NCBI RefSeq assembly: GCF_001984195.1
Contig: NZ_MTQN01000010.1
Span: 1,054,001-1,118,000, forward strand
DNA length: 64,000 nt
Direction: 5' to 3'
Source: Kribbella sp. ALI-6-A
GTDB lineage: Bacteria > Actinomycetota > Actinomycetes > Propionibacteriales > Kribbellaceae
Position numbers and translations under genes: made by a program. This document shows, in pieces, positions 34,339 through 43,455 of this stretch (positions within the stretch are counted from its first letter, which is position 1; each line of letters starts with the position of its first letter). The notes under the pieces were generated by a model. It was given only the letters and a program-made list of their open reading frames with translations. It was not told the DNA's origin and did no database searches.

Positions 34339-34554
34339 TCAGTCGTCGTCGCGCTTCTTGCCGGCCTGTTCATCGGGCGCGAACTTCAGACCCAGCGCGG
34401 CGGTGATGATCAGGGCCAGGCAGGCCACGATGGCGAAATTGTCACCCATCATCCCGTGCGGTGTCTGGATCGCCGGCCGGATCAGGAGGGACATGATCAG
34501 CAGACCGATGCCGATCCGCAGCAGCACCCTGGCCGCCATCTTCACCATGGTCAC
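34339..34554 (-). CDS. Small two-helix membrane protein
   Basis: A 71-residue protein with two hydrophobic helices at about residues 9-27 and 38-57, joined by a short loop containing HGMMGDN, and a charged tail (KKRDDD). I do not recognise a named family. It is convergent to pafA and lies 3 bases beyond the end of the peptide transporter gene at 34558. The ATG has only a weak ribosome site. Confidence 0.6.
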   Translation of the reverse strand: MTMVKMAARVLLRIGIGLLIMSLLIRPAIQTPHGMMGDNFAIVACLALIITAALGLKFAPDEQAGKKRDDD

Positions 34555-34557
34555 TAC

Positions 34558-35574
34558 CTACGATCGCGTGGGCTGAGGGCTTGCCTCGTCGGCTGTGAGG
34601 TGCTTCAGCGGTGGGATCTCGTCGGAGAAGAAGCAGGCGGTCCGGTGACCGGAGCCTATGTCGATGAGCGGCGGAGCCTCCTTGCGGCAGACGTCCCTGA
34701 CCAGTGGACACCGGTTGGAAAAGACGCATCCCTTCGTCGAGGGATCGCCGGTCAGACGCTCGGAACCGCCGCCCTCCGCGTCCCGCTTCCGCACCAGCAC
34801 CGGGTCCGGTACGGGGATCGCCTGGAGCAGCATGTGCGTGTACGGGTGGCTGGGGGTTTTGATCAGCTCCTCGACGGGGCCTTCTTCGACGATGTGGCCG
34901 TAGAACATGACCGCGATGCGCCCGCCCTGCGCGAAGTACCGGACCACCCCGAAGTCGTGGCTGATGAACACGAACCCGATGCCACGGTCGCGCTGGAACG
35001 AGAGCAACAAGTCAAGGATCGCGACTCGCATCGACACGTCGAGCATGCTGGTCACCTCGTCGGCGACGATCAGCTTCGGCTGCAGACTGATGGCCCGGGC
35101 GATCGACACCCGCTGCCGCTGGCCACCGGACAGCTGGTGGGGGTAACGCTGCAGGAACACCGGCGTGGCGTCCAGCCCGACCTGCTGCAACAGCTTGATC
35201 ATCTCCGCCTGGACGGTTCGCCGGTTCGCCAGCTTGTGCCGCAGCATCCCCGGAGCCAACGTACTGCCGATGGTCAGTCCCGGATTCAGTGAACCGTACG
35301 GATCCTGATGCACCATCTGGACGCGACGCCGCCAGTCCTTGCGCCGCTTGCCCTTCAGTCCCGCGATATCGCTGCCCTCGAACGAGATGCTTCCGCTACT
35401 GGGCTCGTGCAATCCGGCGATCAGCCGGCCCAACGTGGTCTTGCCGCAGCCGGACTCGCCCACCAAGGCCACGATCTCGCCCTCCTGGGTGGACAGATCG
35501 ACATTGTGCAGGACCGGCCTGCCGGTGCCCGTGTCGTAGGTGTGCGTCACATTCCGCACGTCGAGCAGGCTCAT
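34558..35574 (-). CDS. Oligopeptide/dipeptide ABC transporter ATP-binding protein (DppF/OppF type)
   Basis: A 338-residue ATPase, one of two energising the peptide importer. Walker A GESGCGKTT, signature LSGGQRQR, Walker B KLIVADE and the switch His in FISHDFGVV are present. The C-terminal oligopeptide/dipeptide transporter extension follows with cysteines in GCVFSNRCPLVRDVCR, typical of an iron-sulfur-binding tail. The ATG overlaps the upstream ATPase gene by 4 bases. It is the last gene of the operon. Confidence 0.93.
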   Translation of the reverse strand: MSLLDVRNVTHTYDTGTGRPVLHNVDLSTQEGEIVALVGESGCGKTTLGRLIAGLHEPSSGSISFEGSDIAGLKGKRRKDWRRRVQMVHQDPYGSLNPGLTIGSTLAPGMLRHKLANRRTVQAEMIKLLQQVGLDATPVFLQRYPHQLSGGQRQRVSIARAISLQPKLIVADEVTSMLDVSMRVAILDLLLSFQRDRGIGFVFISHDFGVVRYFAQGGRIAVMFYGHIVEEGPVEELIKTPSHPYTHMLLQAIPVPDPVLVRKRDAEGGGSERLTGDPSTKGCVFSNRCPLVRDVCRKEAPPLIDIGSGHRTACFFSDEIPPLKHLTADEASPQPTRS

Positions 35575-36602
35575 GCCTTCGACACCTCCATCGGTACGAC
35601 ATCGCGATTCACGACGTGGCAGGCCACCAGGTGCCCACCACCATCGCCGAGCAGTGGGGGCTCGGTGTGCCGGCAGAGGTCCTCCGCCAATCGACACCTC
35701 GGGGCGAACCGGCAGCCGGCCGGCAGGTCGGCGAGATTCGGCACCGCGCCGCCGATCGGCTGGACGGTGAGGCCGGCGTCCAGCACGCTCGGAATCGCGT
35801 TGATCAGCGCCTCGACGTAGGGATGCCGGCGTTCGGCCTTGAAGATCTCCTCGACCGTGCCCGTCTCGACCAGGCGCCCCGCATACATCACGGCGACTCG
35901 GGTGGCCACCTCGGCGACGACCGCGAGATCGTGGGTGACGAAGACGATCGTCACCCCGAGGTCGCGATGAAGATCCTTGAGGATGTCGATCACCAGCCGC
36001 TGGTTGAGGACATCCAGGGCCGTGGTCGGCTCGTCCAGGATCACCACGGACGGCCGCAGCAACAAGGCGACGGCAATCGCCACGCGCTGCTTCATCCCGC
36101 CGGACAGTTGGCTCTCGAACGACTTCCAGATCCGCTTCGGCGGGAGTTGGACCAGCTCGAGAAGGTGCTCGAAGTGCTGGCGGCCCTCCTTCGGATCGGG
36201 GAACACCTCAGGATGCGCCTGCAAGATGTGGTCCACCTGCGTGCCGATGGTCACGACCGGGTTGAACGCGTTCATCGCGCCCTGGAAGACCATCGCCAGT
36301 TCGGCACCGCGCAAGGCGTTGAGCTCGCGCTTCGACATCGTGACCAGGTCACGTCCCCGGAACCTGACGTTGCCGCCGATGACCCGGCCCGGCGGCGGCA
36401 CGATCTGCAACATCGAGTACGCCAGGGTGGACTTGCCACAGCCCGACTCGCCGACCAGGGCGTAGATCTCACCGGCGGCGACCGAGAGGGCGACGTTCTC
36501 GACGGCGCGCACGGAGCCGGCGCCGTCGCCGAAGGCGACCGTCAGGTCGTCGATCTCGAGCAGGGTCCGGTCGTCGGTGGTCACGCTGTTCACGCTGTTC
36601 AC
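35571..36602 (-). CDS. Oligopeptide/dipeptide ABC transporter ATP-binding protein (DppD/OppD type)
   Basis: The second ATPase of the importer, 343 residues. Walker A GESGCGKST, signature LSGGMKQR, Walker B VVILDEPTT and switch FVTHDLAVV are seen, and the tail has CRFAPRCRLAEDLCR. The start is the GTG overlapping the permease stop (GTGA). Two further GTG codons follow in a repeated nine-base unit GTGAACAGC, so the exact start may vary by three or six codons. Confidence 0.92.
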   Translation of the reverse strand: MNSVNSVTTDDRTLLEIDDLTVAFGDGAGSVRAVENVALSVAAGEIYALVGESGCGKSTLAYSMLQIVPPPGRVIGGNVRFRGRDLVTMSKRELNALRGAELAMVFQGAMNAFNPVVTIGTQVDHILQAHPEVFPDPKEGRQHFEHLLELVQLPPKRIWKSFESQLSGGMKQRVAIAVALLLRPSVVILDEPTTALDVLNQRLVIDILKDLHRDLGVTIVFVTHDLAVVAEVATRVAVMYAGRLVETGTVEEIFKAERRHPYVEALINAIPSVLDAGLTVQPIGGAVPNLADLPAGCRFAPRCRLAEDLCRHTEPPLLGDGGGHLVACHVVNRDVVPMEVSKA

Positions 36603-37450
36603 TGGACACGCAGCCTTGGATTGAACACGCTGTCGAGCGCTCGGGAAAAGAACACGAACGCGACCTGCAGGATGACGATCGCGGCCATTGGAGAGAACAG
36701 ATAGAACGCGCTGTCGGTGGTGTACAACGCTCCTTGGGCCATCGCCAGATTGATCATGATGCCCCAGTTGTTGCCGCTGATCGGAGCCACGCCGAGCAGG
36801 AACAGTCCCACGGACGCGTAGATGGCCCCGGTGATGGCCAGCAGGAAGTGAATCGCGACGTACGGCCCGACGTTGGGAAGCAGTTGCCGTCCGACCATGT
36901 TGCCCAAAGAGACGCCCTGGAGCTTGGCGGCTTCCACGAACTCTCTGCTCCGCAGGCTCATGGCCTGGGACCGGATCGCCCGGGCCAGCCCTGCCCAGGC
37001 GGTGATCGACAGGATGAAGGCCAGGACGACCGGGTTGGTGGTGCTGATCACGCTGGCCAGGACAATGATCAGCGGCAGGCCGGGGATGGTCAGGAAGATG
37101 TCGGTGATACGCATGATGACCGTGTCGGCCACTCCGCCGACGTACCCCGTCAGCAGTCCGACCGCCACGCCGACGAAGACCGTGATCACCGCGGACAGCA
37201 CGCCGACGATCATGATCGGCCGGGTGCCCACGATGATCTGGGACAGCACACCCTGACCGAGGGCGTCGGTGCCGAGCGGGTGCTCCAGTGACGGAGGCAG
37301 GTAAGCCTGGCTCGCGTCCTGCTCGTTGCCCACCTCGACGAGCATCGGGCCGAAGATCGCCGCCAGGCAGTAGATCAGCACGATCGCGCCCCCGATCAGG
37401 GCCCCCTTGTCGTGACGCAGGATCCGCCACAGATCGCTGAGGAATCTCAT
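36599..37450 (-). CDS. Peptide ABC transporter permease (DppC type)
   Basis: A 283-residue inner-membrane protein with six hydrophobic segments, beginning with a cytoplasmic WRILRHDKGALIGG. The EAA loop around EFVEAAKLQGVSLGNMVGRQ contacts the ATPases. HPLGTDALGQGVLSQIIVGTR before the second segment is the usual DppC landmark. The ATG overlaps the end of the other permease gene by 4 bases. Confidence 0.93.
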   Translation of the reverse strand: MRFLSDLWRILRHDKGALIGGAIVLIYCLAAIFGPMLVEVGNEQDASQAYLPPSLEHPLGTDALGQGVLSQIIVGTRPIMIVGVLSAVITVFVGVAVGLLTGYVGGVADTVIMRITDIFLTIPGLPLIIVLASVISTTNPVVLAFILSITAWAGLARAIRSQAMSLRSREFVEAAKLQGVSLGNMVGRQLLPNVGPYVAIHFLLAITGAIYASVGLFLLGVAPISGNNWGIMINLAMAQGALYTTDSAFYLFSPMAAIVILQVAFVFFSRALDSVFNPRLRVQ

Positions 37451-38514
37451 GCCATCGAACCTCCTGCCGGCAGCACTTCCTGATCGGTGTCGGTGGGCTG
37501 GTCGGCCGCGCGGGCGCGGGCGGCCGGATTGGCGATCCGGGGGTCGACCAACGGGTAGAGCAGGTCGACCAGGAGGTTGGTGATGATCACCGAGACGGTG
37601 ATCAGCAGGAAGCAGCCCATCATCAACGAGTAGTCGCGCTGGCCGACCGACTGGATCATGTAGAACCCGATGCCCGGGTACTGGAAGTAGGTCTCGATGA
37701 AGACCGAGCCACCGAACATGAAGCCCACGGACAGGGCCAACTGCGTCACCATCGGCAGCATCGAGTTCCGCCCGACGTAGGACTGGGTGATCCGGCGATC
37801 GCTCAGTCCGCGTGCCTCGGCCGCCCGAACGTACTCGGCGCCGAGCACCGAGACCGCGCTGCCCTTCATGCCCAGGGCCCATCCGCCGAAGGACGTGATC
37901 ACCGATGCGGCAATCGGCAGGACGGCGTGGTAGAGCACGCTGATCACGTACGGGCCGTTCAACCCTGGTGTGACGTCGACTCCGTAGGCGCCACCGGACG
38001 GGAACACCTGATAAACACTGGTCAGCACGTAGAGCAGCGCGATCGCCACCAGATAGCTCGGAATGGCGCTCAGAAAGGAGACGACGAAGGTGACGGACTG
38101 GGACCACCGGCTGCTCTGAAAGGCGGCCATCATCGCCCCGACCGCGATACCGATGACGAAGCTGATGATCAGCGACACCGCCACCACCATGATCGTCCAG
38201 GGCAGGGCCTCGGCGATCACCGCCACCACGGTGGTGCCCGGATTGGTGATCGGGCGGCCGAGGTCGCCACGGACCGCGCCCCAGACGTACTGGACGTACT
38301 GCTCCCAGACCGGAGCGTCCGGCGTGACACTGTAGACGGCGTTGATCCGTTGCTGGATCTCAACTTCGCTGAGACCGCCCTGCATCCGCAACTGCGACTC
38401 CAGAGCCGCCATCGGGTTGCCCGGCATCAGCCGGATCATGAAGAACGACAACGAAATGACGATGTAGATGATCAGCAACGACATCGCCAGTCGTTTCAAG
38501 ACGTAGGAAACCAT
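37447..38514 (-). CDS. Peptide ABC transporter permease (DppB type)
   Basis: A 355-residue inner-membrane permease. The N-terminal YVLKRLAMSLLIIYIVISLS and FFMIRLMPGNPM are the family hallmark. The EAA loop is around YVRAAEARGLSDRRITQSYV. FPSGGAYG in the periplasmic loop is also typical. A hydrophilic C-terminal tail of about 30 residues is extra. It is 72 bases downstream of the binding-protein gene. Confidence 0.93.
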   Translation of the reverse strand: MVSYVLKRLAMSLLIIYIVISLSFFMIRLMPGNPMAALESQLRMQGGLSEVEIQQRINAVYSVTPDAPVWEQYVQYVWGAVRGDLGRPITNPGTTVVAVIAEALPWTIMVVAVSLIISFVIGIAVGAMMAAFQSSRWSQSVTFVVSFLSAIPSYLVAIALLYVLTSVYQVFPSGGAYGVDVTPGLNGPYVISVLYHAVLPIAASVITSFGGWALGMKGSAVSVLGAEYVRAAEARGLSDRRITQSYVGRNSMLPMVTQLALSVGFMFGGSVFIETYFQYPGIGFYMIQSVGQRDYSLMMGCFLLITVSVIITNLLVDLLYPLVDPRIANPAARARAADQPTDTDQEVLPAGGSMA

Positions 38515-38586
38515 CAGCGCCTTCCGGGGTCGGGGCGGTACCGGTCGACACCGCGTGAAGGTGCCGACCGGACAGTGCAGGACTTA

Positions 38587-40476
38587 CTACTTGGGAGTGA
38601 TGTAGCCCTGCTGCATCGCCAGCGAGAGGCCGCCGTTCATGTCAGCGCTGATGATGTCCCAGAGTTCACTGGTGTTCTTCTCGCCCACCGGCGGCCAGTT
38701 CGTGAACTCCTTGGTGGAGAACGGGAACTGGTAGACCTTGGTCGCGTACCAGATGTAGGGCACCTCTTCGTTGACCAGCTGCGCCCAGTTCCACACCTGC
38801 TTGTTCATCTCGTCGCCCGGTTCGACGGTGCGGACCTGCTGGTCGATGGTGCTGGCCACGTCGATCTCACCGAGGCCAGGAACGTTCTTCTGCGGTCCGA
38901 ATCCGATTCCGCGCTTGCCGGCGTAGTTGCCCTGGCGGGTGAAGTTGTATCCCGGGCCGAGCAGCGAGTTGTACATCCCGAGCGGGTTGCTACCACCGAC
39001 GAACGCCATGCCGGCCTGGAAGTCGCCGTTGTGCTGATCGGCGTCCTGCTGCGCCCCGGAGGTCGCCTTCACCTCGGACTTGATCCCGAACGCGGTCAGC
39101 GCCTTGGCCGCGGAGTTGAACGACGTGACGATGTCGGTGGTCTCGGCGTTGGCCGTGAAGGTGATCGTGAACGGTTTGCCGTCCGGCTTGATCCACTGGT
39201 CGCCCTTCTTGGTGAAGCCCTCGCCCTGCAGCAGTGCGGTCGCCTTGGCCGGGTCGACCGGATACTTGTTCAGCTTCTCGAGCTGCTCGGGCTTGAGGTA
39301 GATCTCCTCCAGCGACGGTGAGATGCCCGTGTTGACTTCCTTCCAGGTTCCACCGGCCGCCTCGTCGGTGCCATAGGCCGCCTCGCTGATCTGCTGTCGC
39401 GGAATCACGTACGCGAGTGCCTGGCGAACCGCTTTGGAGTCGAGCGGCTTCTGATTGCTGTTCAAGACGATGGTGAACCCGAATCCGAGCGGGAGCGCGG
39501 TGTTGGATTCGGGTGTCGTCTTCCAGCGGTTGAGGATCGGCGGCGGCATGTACACGTTGGACAGATGCACGTTGCCGCTGAACAACTGCGGATAGACGGT
39601 CTGCGTGGATCCGTTCAGATACCGGATGCCGGCGAACTTGATCTTGTCCGCGTCCCAGAACCCGTTCCACTTGACCAGCTTGGCTTCCTTGGTGGTGATG
39701 TTCTCCAGCCGGAACGGCCCGTTGCCGATCAGCTTGTCGACCTTCAGCGCGGCCAGTTCCTTGAACGCATCGGCCATCCGCTTGAACTCGGCCAGCTTCG
39801 TGGCCTTCGCCGGGTCCTCCTGCAGCGTGCGGAAGTACTTGGTCACGTCCTGCTTCAGCTCGTCGGTGACGAGCCGGCCGTACACGCTGGACGGGTACGG
39901 CCGGATCGCGTTCAGGATGTCCAGTTTCGCCAGTGACTCCGGCTGGCCCTTCTTGAGAGTGAAGGCGACCGTCTTGTCGTCCACGATGTCCACGCCGGTG
40001 ATGTCGTTCCAGAATCCGTCACCGCGGAGTCCGTTCAAGATGGCGGTGTCGTGCAGGTCCTTGCTGGTGACCGGAGTGTCGTCCTGCCACTTCGCGTCGT
40101 CACGCAGGTGGACATTGAGCTTGCCGCCCTCGACCGTCCACTTGTCGGCCAGCTGCGGGATGAACTCCGTCAGGCTCGGTGATTTCGCGATCGCCAGCCG
40201 CATGGTGACGAAGTCGTTCTGGATGCCGAGCTGATTCACGTTGTACGGGTTGAAGGACCACGTCGTGTTCCAGCTGCAGCACGGGAAGAACGTGAGGAAC
40301 TTGCTGGAGTCGCCTCCTGCGCCTCCGGCGGCGCCTGTGCCGCCGGAGTTCTTGGCGGAGCTTCCTCCGCCTGCCGTGCCTGCGGTGCAGGCTGCCACCA
40401 ACATGATCACCAGACAGGCCGAGACCAGGGCAAGCAAGCGCCTCCTGGCGCGACAGATCACTCGCGGCAACATCAT
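38587..40476 (-). CDS. Peptide ABC transporter, substrate-binding lipoprotein
   Basis: Family 5 extracellular binding protein of 629 residues, the first gene of the five-gene importer operon. The signal peptide ends in MLVAAC, followed by a Gly/Ser linker. VHLRDDAKWQDDTPVTSKDL is the usual family 5 segment. FFPCCSWNTTW near residue 64 gives a paired cysteine not normally seen at the start of the domain. GAGAGGA lies 7 bases before the two ATG codons. Ligand unknown: family members bind peptides, sugars, nickel or siderophores. Confidence 0.93.
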   Translation of the reverse strand: MMLPRVICRARRRLLALVSACLVIMLVAACTAGTAGGGSSAKNSGGTGAAGGAGGDSSKFLTFFPCCSWNTTWSFNPYNVNQLGIQNDFVTMRLAIAKSPSLTEFIPQLADKWTVEGGKLNVHLRDDAKWQDDTPVTSKDLHDTAILNGLRGDGFWNDITGVDIVDDKTVAFTLKKGQPESLAKLDILNAIRPYPSSVYGRLVTDELKQDVTKYFRTLQEDPAKATKLAEFKRMADAFKELAALKVDKLIGNGPFRLENITTKEAKLVKWNGFWDADKIKFAGIRYLNGSTQTVYPQLFSGNVHLSNVYMPPPILNRWKTTPESNTALPLGFGFTIVLNSNQKPLDSKAVRQALAYVIPRQQISEAAYGTDEAAGGTWKEVNTGISPSLEEIYLKPEQLEKLNKYPVDPAKATALLQGEGFTKKGDQWIKPDGKPFTITFTANAETTDIVTSFNSAAKALTAFGIKSEVKATSGAQQDADQHNGDFQAGMAFVGGSNPLGMYNSLLGPGYNFTRQGNYAGKRGIGFGPQKNVPGLGEIDVASTIDQQVRTVEPGDEMNKQVWNWAQLVNEEVPYIWYATKVYQFPFSTKEFTNWPPVGEKNTSELWDIISADMNGGLSLAMQQGYITPK

Positions 40477-40561
40477 CGTCGTTCCTCTCGACCGGGGCGG
40501 GTGTCGGGGCCACGATCATGTCGAGGCGGAGAGAGTTAGTAAAGAGGATGGGGGAACTACT

Positions 40562-40597
40562 TTGTTCGCGAAACGGTCACACTTGTTCGCGAGACGG
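40562..40597 (-). promoter_or_regulatory. Tandem repeat operator before the peptide importer
   Basis: TTGTTCGCGAAACGG (40562-40576) recurs as TTGTTCGCGAGACGG (40583-40597), exactly 21 bases apart, or two helical turns. Each copy contains a short palindrome around TTCGCGA. They lie 86-121 bases upstream of the binding-protein start. The other bases in 40477-40817 hold the FKBP promoter and a CGCGCCC/GGGCGCG hairpin (40739-40760), but no gene. Confidence 0.5.
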
Positions 40598-40817
40598 CCA
40601 TCTCGATCGGTGGTCGGTGTCCTGACGTCGAGCGTGTGTCAGGCTCACCGGGGCTCCGGCGGACCTCGGGTGGCGGCACCGGGCGACGCTGCGTGACGTG
40701 ACCGAACGGTGACGCAGGTGGCTGGTCCCGGGCTTGGTCGCGCCCGCTAGGGTGGGCGCGTTCATGGCAGTCCATCAGGCGCGGGGTCCGTGCCGGGATA
40801 TTTGAGGTGCTTTGTTC

Positions 40818-41771
40818 GTGCGCAAGCTGCTGAGTGTCGTCGCGGTGATCGCGCTGGGGTCGTCCCTGGCCGCCTGCGGCTCGGAGTCCGACGGGAACGG
40901 CGATGGTTTCGGTGCCGCCGGAATCAAGGTCGAGTCGGAGTTCGGCAAGAAGCCGACCGTCACCCACCGCGACGGTGAGCCGGACAAGACGCTGGTCACC
41001 GAGGTCCTCAAGGAGGGCGACGGACCGGAGGTCAAGAAGGGTGAGCTGCTCACCGCGAACTACCTCGGCCAGATCTGGCGCGACGGCAAGGTGTTCGACA
41101 ACTCCTACGACCGGGGCGCGCCGTCGTCGTTCCCGATCGGTGTCGGCGGTGTCATCGCCGGCTGGGACGAGGGTCTGGTCGGCAAGAAGCTGGGCAGCCG
41201 CGTGCTGCTGTCGATCCCGTCGGACAAGGGTTACAAGGAGCAGGGCAACCCGGACGCCGGAATCAAGGGTGACGACACACTGATCTTCGTCGTCGACCTG
41301 GTCGCCGCGGCCGGCAACGACACCAAGCTCGACGCCGACCCGGTGGCGGCGCCCGCCACCAAGTTCAAGGTCACCGGTGAGCTGAACGCCGAGCCCAAGG
41401 TGACCGTTCCGGCCGGCACCAAGCCGCCGGCCAAGCCCGCCAAGCCGGTCGTGATCGCGACGGGCAAGGGCAAGCCGGTCGACAAGTCCAGCACGGTGGT
41501 CGCCCGCTACGCGATCTTCGACTACACCGGCAAGAAGCAGGCCAGCACCTGGGACGGGCAGCAGGGCCGTCCCGGCGCGCCGTCCGAGCTGCAGGTCGGC
41601 CCCGGCCCGACGGGCCAGACCGGCGCTCTCGACGGCCTGGCCGGCCTCCCGGTCGGCAGCCGCGTGCTCGTCGAGCTGCCCGCGTCGAAGGACGACAAGG
41701 GCAAGACGGTCAACGCCTTCGCCGTCATCGACATCCTGAACAACTTCCCGGCAGGCAAGCAGCAGCAGTAG
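40818..41771 (+). CDS. FKBP-type peptidyl-prolyl isomerase lipoprotein with two FKBP-like domains
   Basis: A 317-residue exported protein. The signal ends in SSLAAC, so it is a membrane-anchored lipoprotein. Domain 1 (about 50-165) is a normal FKBP: VKKGELLTANYLGQIWRDGKVFDNSYDRG, FPIGVGGVIAGWDEGLVGKKLGSRVLLSIP. A Pro/Lys linker leads to domain 2 (about 200-315), which keeps ARYAIFDYTG and LPVGSRVLVELP but lacks several ligand-pocket aromatics. GAGG precedes the GTG. The place between pafA and pafB is conserved in actinobacteria. Confidence 0.9.
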   Translation: MRKLLSVVAVIALGSSLAACGSESDGNGDGFGAAGIKVESEFGKKPTVTHRDGEPDKTLVTEVLKEGDGPEVKKGELLTANYLGQIWRDGKVFDNSYDRGAPSSFPIGVGGVIAGWDEGLVGKKLGSRVLLSIPSDKGYKEQGNPDAGIKGDDTLIFVVDLVAAAGNDTKLDADPVAAPATKFKVTGELNAEPKVTVPAGTKPPAKPAKPVVIATGKGKPVDKSSTVVARYAIFDYTGKKQASTWDGQQGRPGAPSELQVGPGPTGQTGALDGLAGLPVGSRVLVELPASKDDKGKTVNAFAVIDILNNFPAGKQQQ

Positions 41772-41782
41772 TACGCCGTCTC

Positions 41783-41819
41783 CGCAAGGGCCGACTCCCA
41801 CTGGGGGTCGGCCCTTGCG
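41783..41819 (+). terminator. Strong terminator after the FKBP gene
   Basis: Thirteen-base-pair perfect stem (CGCAAGGGCCGAC / GTCGGCCCTTGCG) with an 11-base loop that can pair further (CCC with GGG). It begins 11 bases after the stop codon and ends 5 bases before the end of the convergent membrane-protein gene, so it may act in both directions. Confidence 0.75.
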
Positions 41820-41824
41820 CGTTG

Positions 41825-42283
41825 TCACCGGTCGCGGCGGAACCACGCGGTGGTGTCGGGATGAAGGGTGAGCGCGCAGGCGGCGACCACCGCGAGGACG
41901 TGGATCGTTCGGAGCAGGACTTCGGCCCCGAACAGTGGGGTGAAGGACAGGTCGCCGAGGGAGTGGTTGGTGAGCCAACTGATCGGCTCGGTCAGCAGAC
42001 TCGCCATGCCGACGGTGCCCAGTAGGAGGGTGAGCAGCCAGCGGGACCAGGGGACGCCGCGGCGGAAGTAGCGGTCGATGACGACGAACAGGGCGCCGTA
42101 CAGAATTGTGCGCAAGGCGACCTGGGCGACCAGACCGAGCACGGGCGCGCCGTCGTGGATCGCCAGGCTCAGGGCCAGGATCGACTCGGCGACGCCGGCG
42201 CCGACAGCCAGGAACCAGGCGCCGGTGGCGGCGCGGGCCGTCAGCGGTGTGGTGGGGGCGACCCGGAGGAGTGTGCGTTCCAT
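41825..42283 (-). CDS. Hypothetical four-helix membrane protein
   Basis: A 152-residue protein of unknown function. Hydrophobic segments are seen at about residues 19-42, 47-68, 80-98 and 122-141. The short RYFRRGVPWSRW loop between the second and third is positively charged. It is not part of the conserved paf backbone as far as I know. No clear partner gene, and 31 bases separate it from the DUF3866 gene on the same strand. Confidence 0.65.
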   Translation of the reverse strand: MERTLLRVAPTTPLTARAATGAWFLAVGAGVAESILALSLAIHDGAPVLGLVAQVALRTILYGALFVVIDRYFRRGVPWSRWLLTLLLGTVGMASLLTEPISWLTNHSLGDLSFTPLFGAEVLLRTIHVLAVVAACALTLHPDTTAWFRRDR

Positions 42284-42314
42284 ACCTCCAGGGTCCGCCG
42301 CGGCGGCGTGAAGG

Positions 42315-43415
42315 TCAGGAGTGCTGGGACCCCGACGCGGGTGGTGGTACGTCCACCAGCCGGGCGGCGTGGCGGCCCGACGCGGCCGCGGCCTCGAAGT
42401 ACGCGCGGTCGCCGTCCAGGTCCCGGCCCATCGTCGACAGCTTGACCGGCGCGTCCCGCAGGGCGTCGTACAGGCCCTCGATGCCGACCCGGACGACGCG
42501 GTGCCGCGCCTTCAACGGTTCGGCCGCGTCGCGGACGGCGTCGCCGAAGTCCCCGGCCAGATCCGGTACGACGACGTCGGCGGGCTGCAGCGCCACCCGC
42601 CCGTACGCCGTGAAGTTGTGGTGCGAGATCCCGCGGTGCCGCGGTCGCGGGTCGGCCTCGGAGATGCGCAGGGACGCGACCGCGCGCCCGCCGAGCGTGC
42701 CGACCGCGTTCACGGCCTCACCGGACTGGACGCCCGAGAAGCCCCAGCGCGTGCCGGTGCCGAGGTTGCCCGGTCCCTGGGTGATCACGACCAGCTCGGC
42801 CGCGAGCACGTGGACCGCCGTGAGCAGCCCGGTGTGGACCGTCACGGCCTCGCGGTCGCCGCCGTACGCCTGGCCGACGGTCACCGTCCCGGCCAGCCAG
42901 CCGCTGTCCCGCAGCGACGCGACCGTGCGCGAGAAGGCGAGCGGGAGCGCGCCGCCGTCGGTCATCACGTAGACGACGCGGGTGGTCGGCCGCGTCTCGT
43001 AGACGCCGGCGAGCACGGCGGGCAGTGCCGAGTGCAGATCGGCCACGACGACCGGCGTACCGAACAGGTCGTCGGCGTCGCGCAGTACGTCGTGGTCGGG
43101 GGAGTCCTGCTCGTCGGCGCCGAGCACCATCGCCTGGAGCGGGGTGTAACGGGCCTTGACCAGGTGGCCGTTCTCCGGCGGGTCGGCCGGCAGCCGGTCG
43201 GGGATCGCGACCACGAGCGCGTACCCGCCGGTGCCGAGGCCGCGGTCGAGGGCGCCGACGTTGAGCAGCACGCGATCGCCCTCGGCGGGCTGACCGACGA
43301 GGTCTGGATAGGCCAGAGCCTTGACGGTCTGCTGTCCGACGCTCACTTTCAGCTCCTGGGCACCCGTCCAGGCGCGCCCGAGCTCGGTCACCACACCCTC
43401 ACGCCAACGGATCAC
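42315..43415 (-). CDS. DUF3866 protein
   Basis: A 366-residue actinobacterial protein of the DUF3866 family. Recognisable segments are IRWREGVVTEL, LAYPDLVGQPAEGDRVLLN, GLGTGGYALVVAIPD, HLVKARYTPLQAMVLGADEQ and VVVADLHSALPAVLAG. The function is unknown. There is no signal or membrane segment. It is divergent from pafB, as in other actinobacteria, and shares the 100-base gap with the SOS box at 43456-43471. Confidence 0.85.
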   Translation of the reverse strand: MIRWREGVVTELGRAWTGAQELKVSVGQQTVKALAYPDLVGQPAEGDRVLLNVGALDRGLGTGGYALVVAIPDRLPADPPENGHLVKARYTPLQAMVLGADEQDSPDHDVLRDADDLFGTPVVVADLHSALPAVLAGVYETRPTTRVVYVMTDGGALPLAFSRTVASLRDSGWLAGTVTVGQAYGGDREAVTVHTGLLTAVHVLAAELVVITQGPGNLGTGTRWGFSGVQSGEAVNAVGTLGGRAVASLRISEADPRPRHRGISHHNFTAYGRVALQPADVVVPDLAGDFGDAVRDAAEPLKARHRVVRVGIEGLYDALRDAPVKLSTMGRDLDGDRAYFEAAAASGRHAARLVDVPPPASGSQHS

Positions 43416-43455
43416 ACGCAGACCCTAAACCTGTTGCGACGAGTCAACACGCATC

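Noticed and set aside
36584-36602. GTGAACAGC repeat at the oppD start considered as a regulatory repeat
   Set aside because: Only two nine-base copies, fully inside the start of the coding frame. It is more simply a source of start-site ambiguity.
40565-40572. TTCGCGAA core considered as a LexA box
   Set aside because: The spacing and half-sites do not fit TCGAAC-n4-GTTCGA. It is better described as a direct repeat.
42010-42290. Possible second start region or small gene on the plus strand beside the four-helix membrane protein
   Set aside because: The plus-strand frames are Arg/Pro-rich mirror frames with no ribosome site or recognisable fold.
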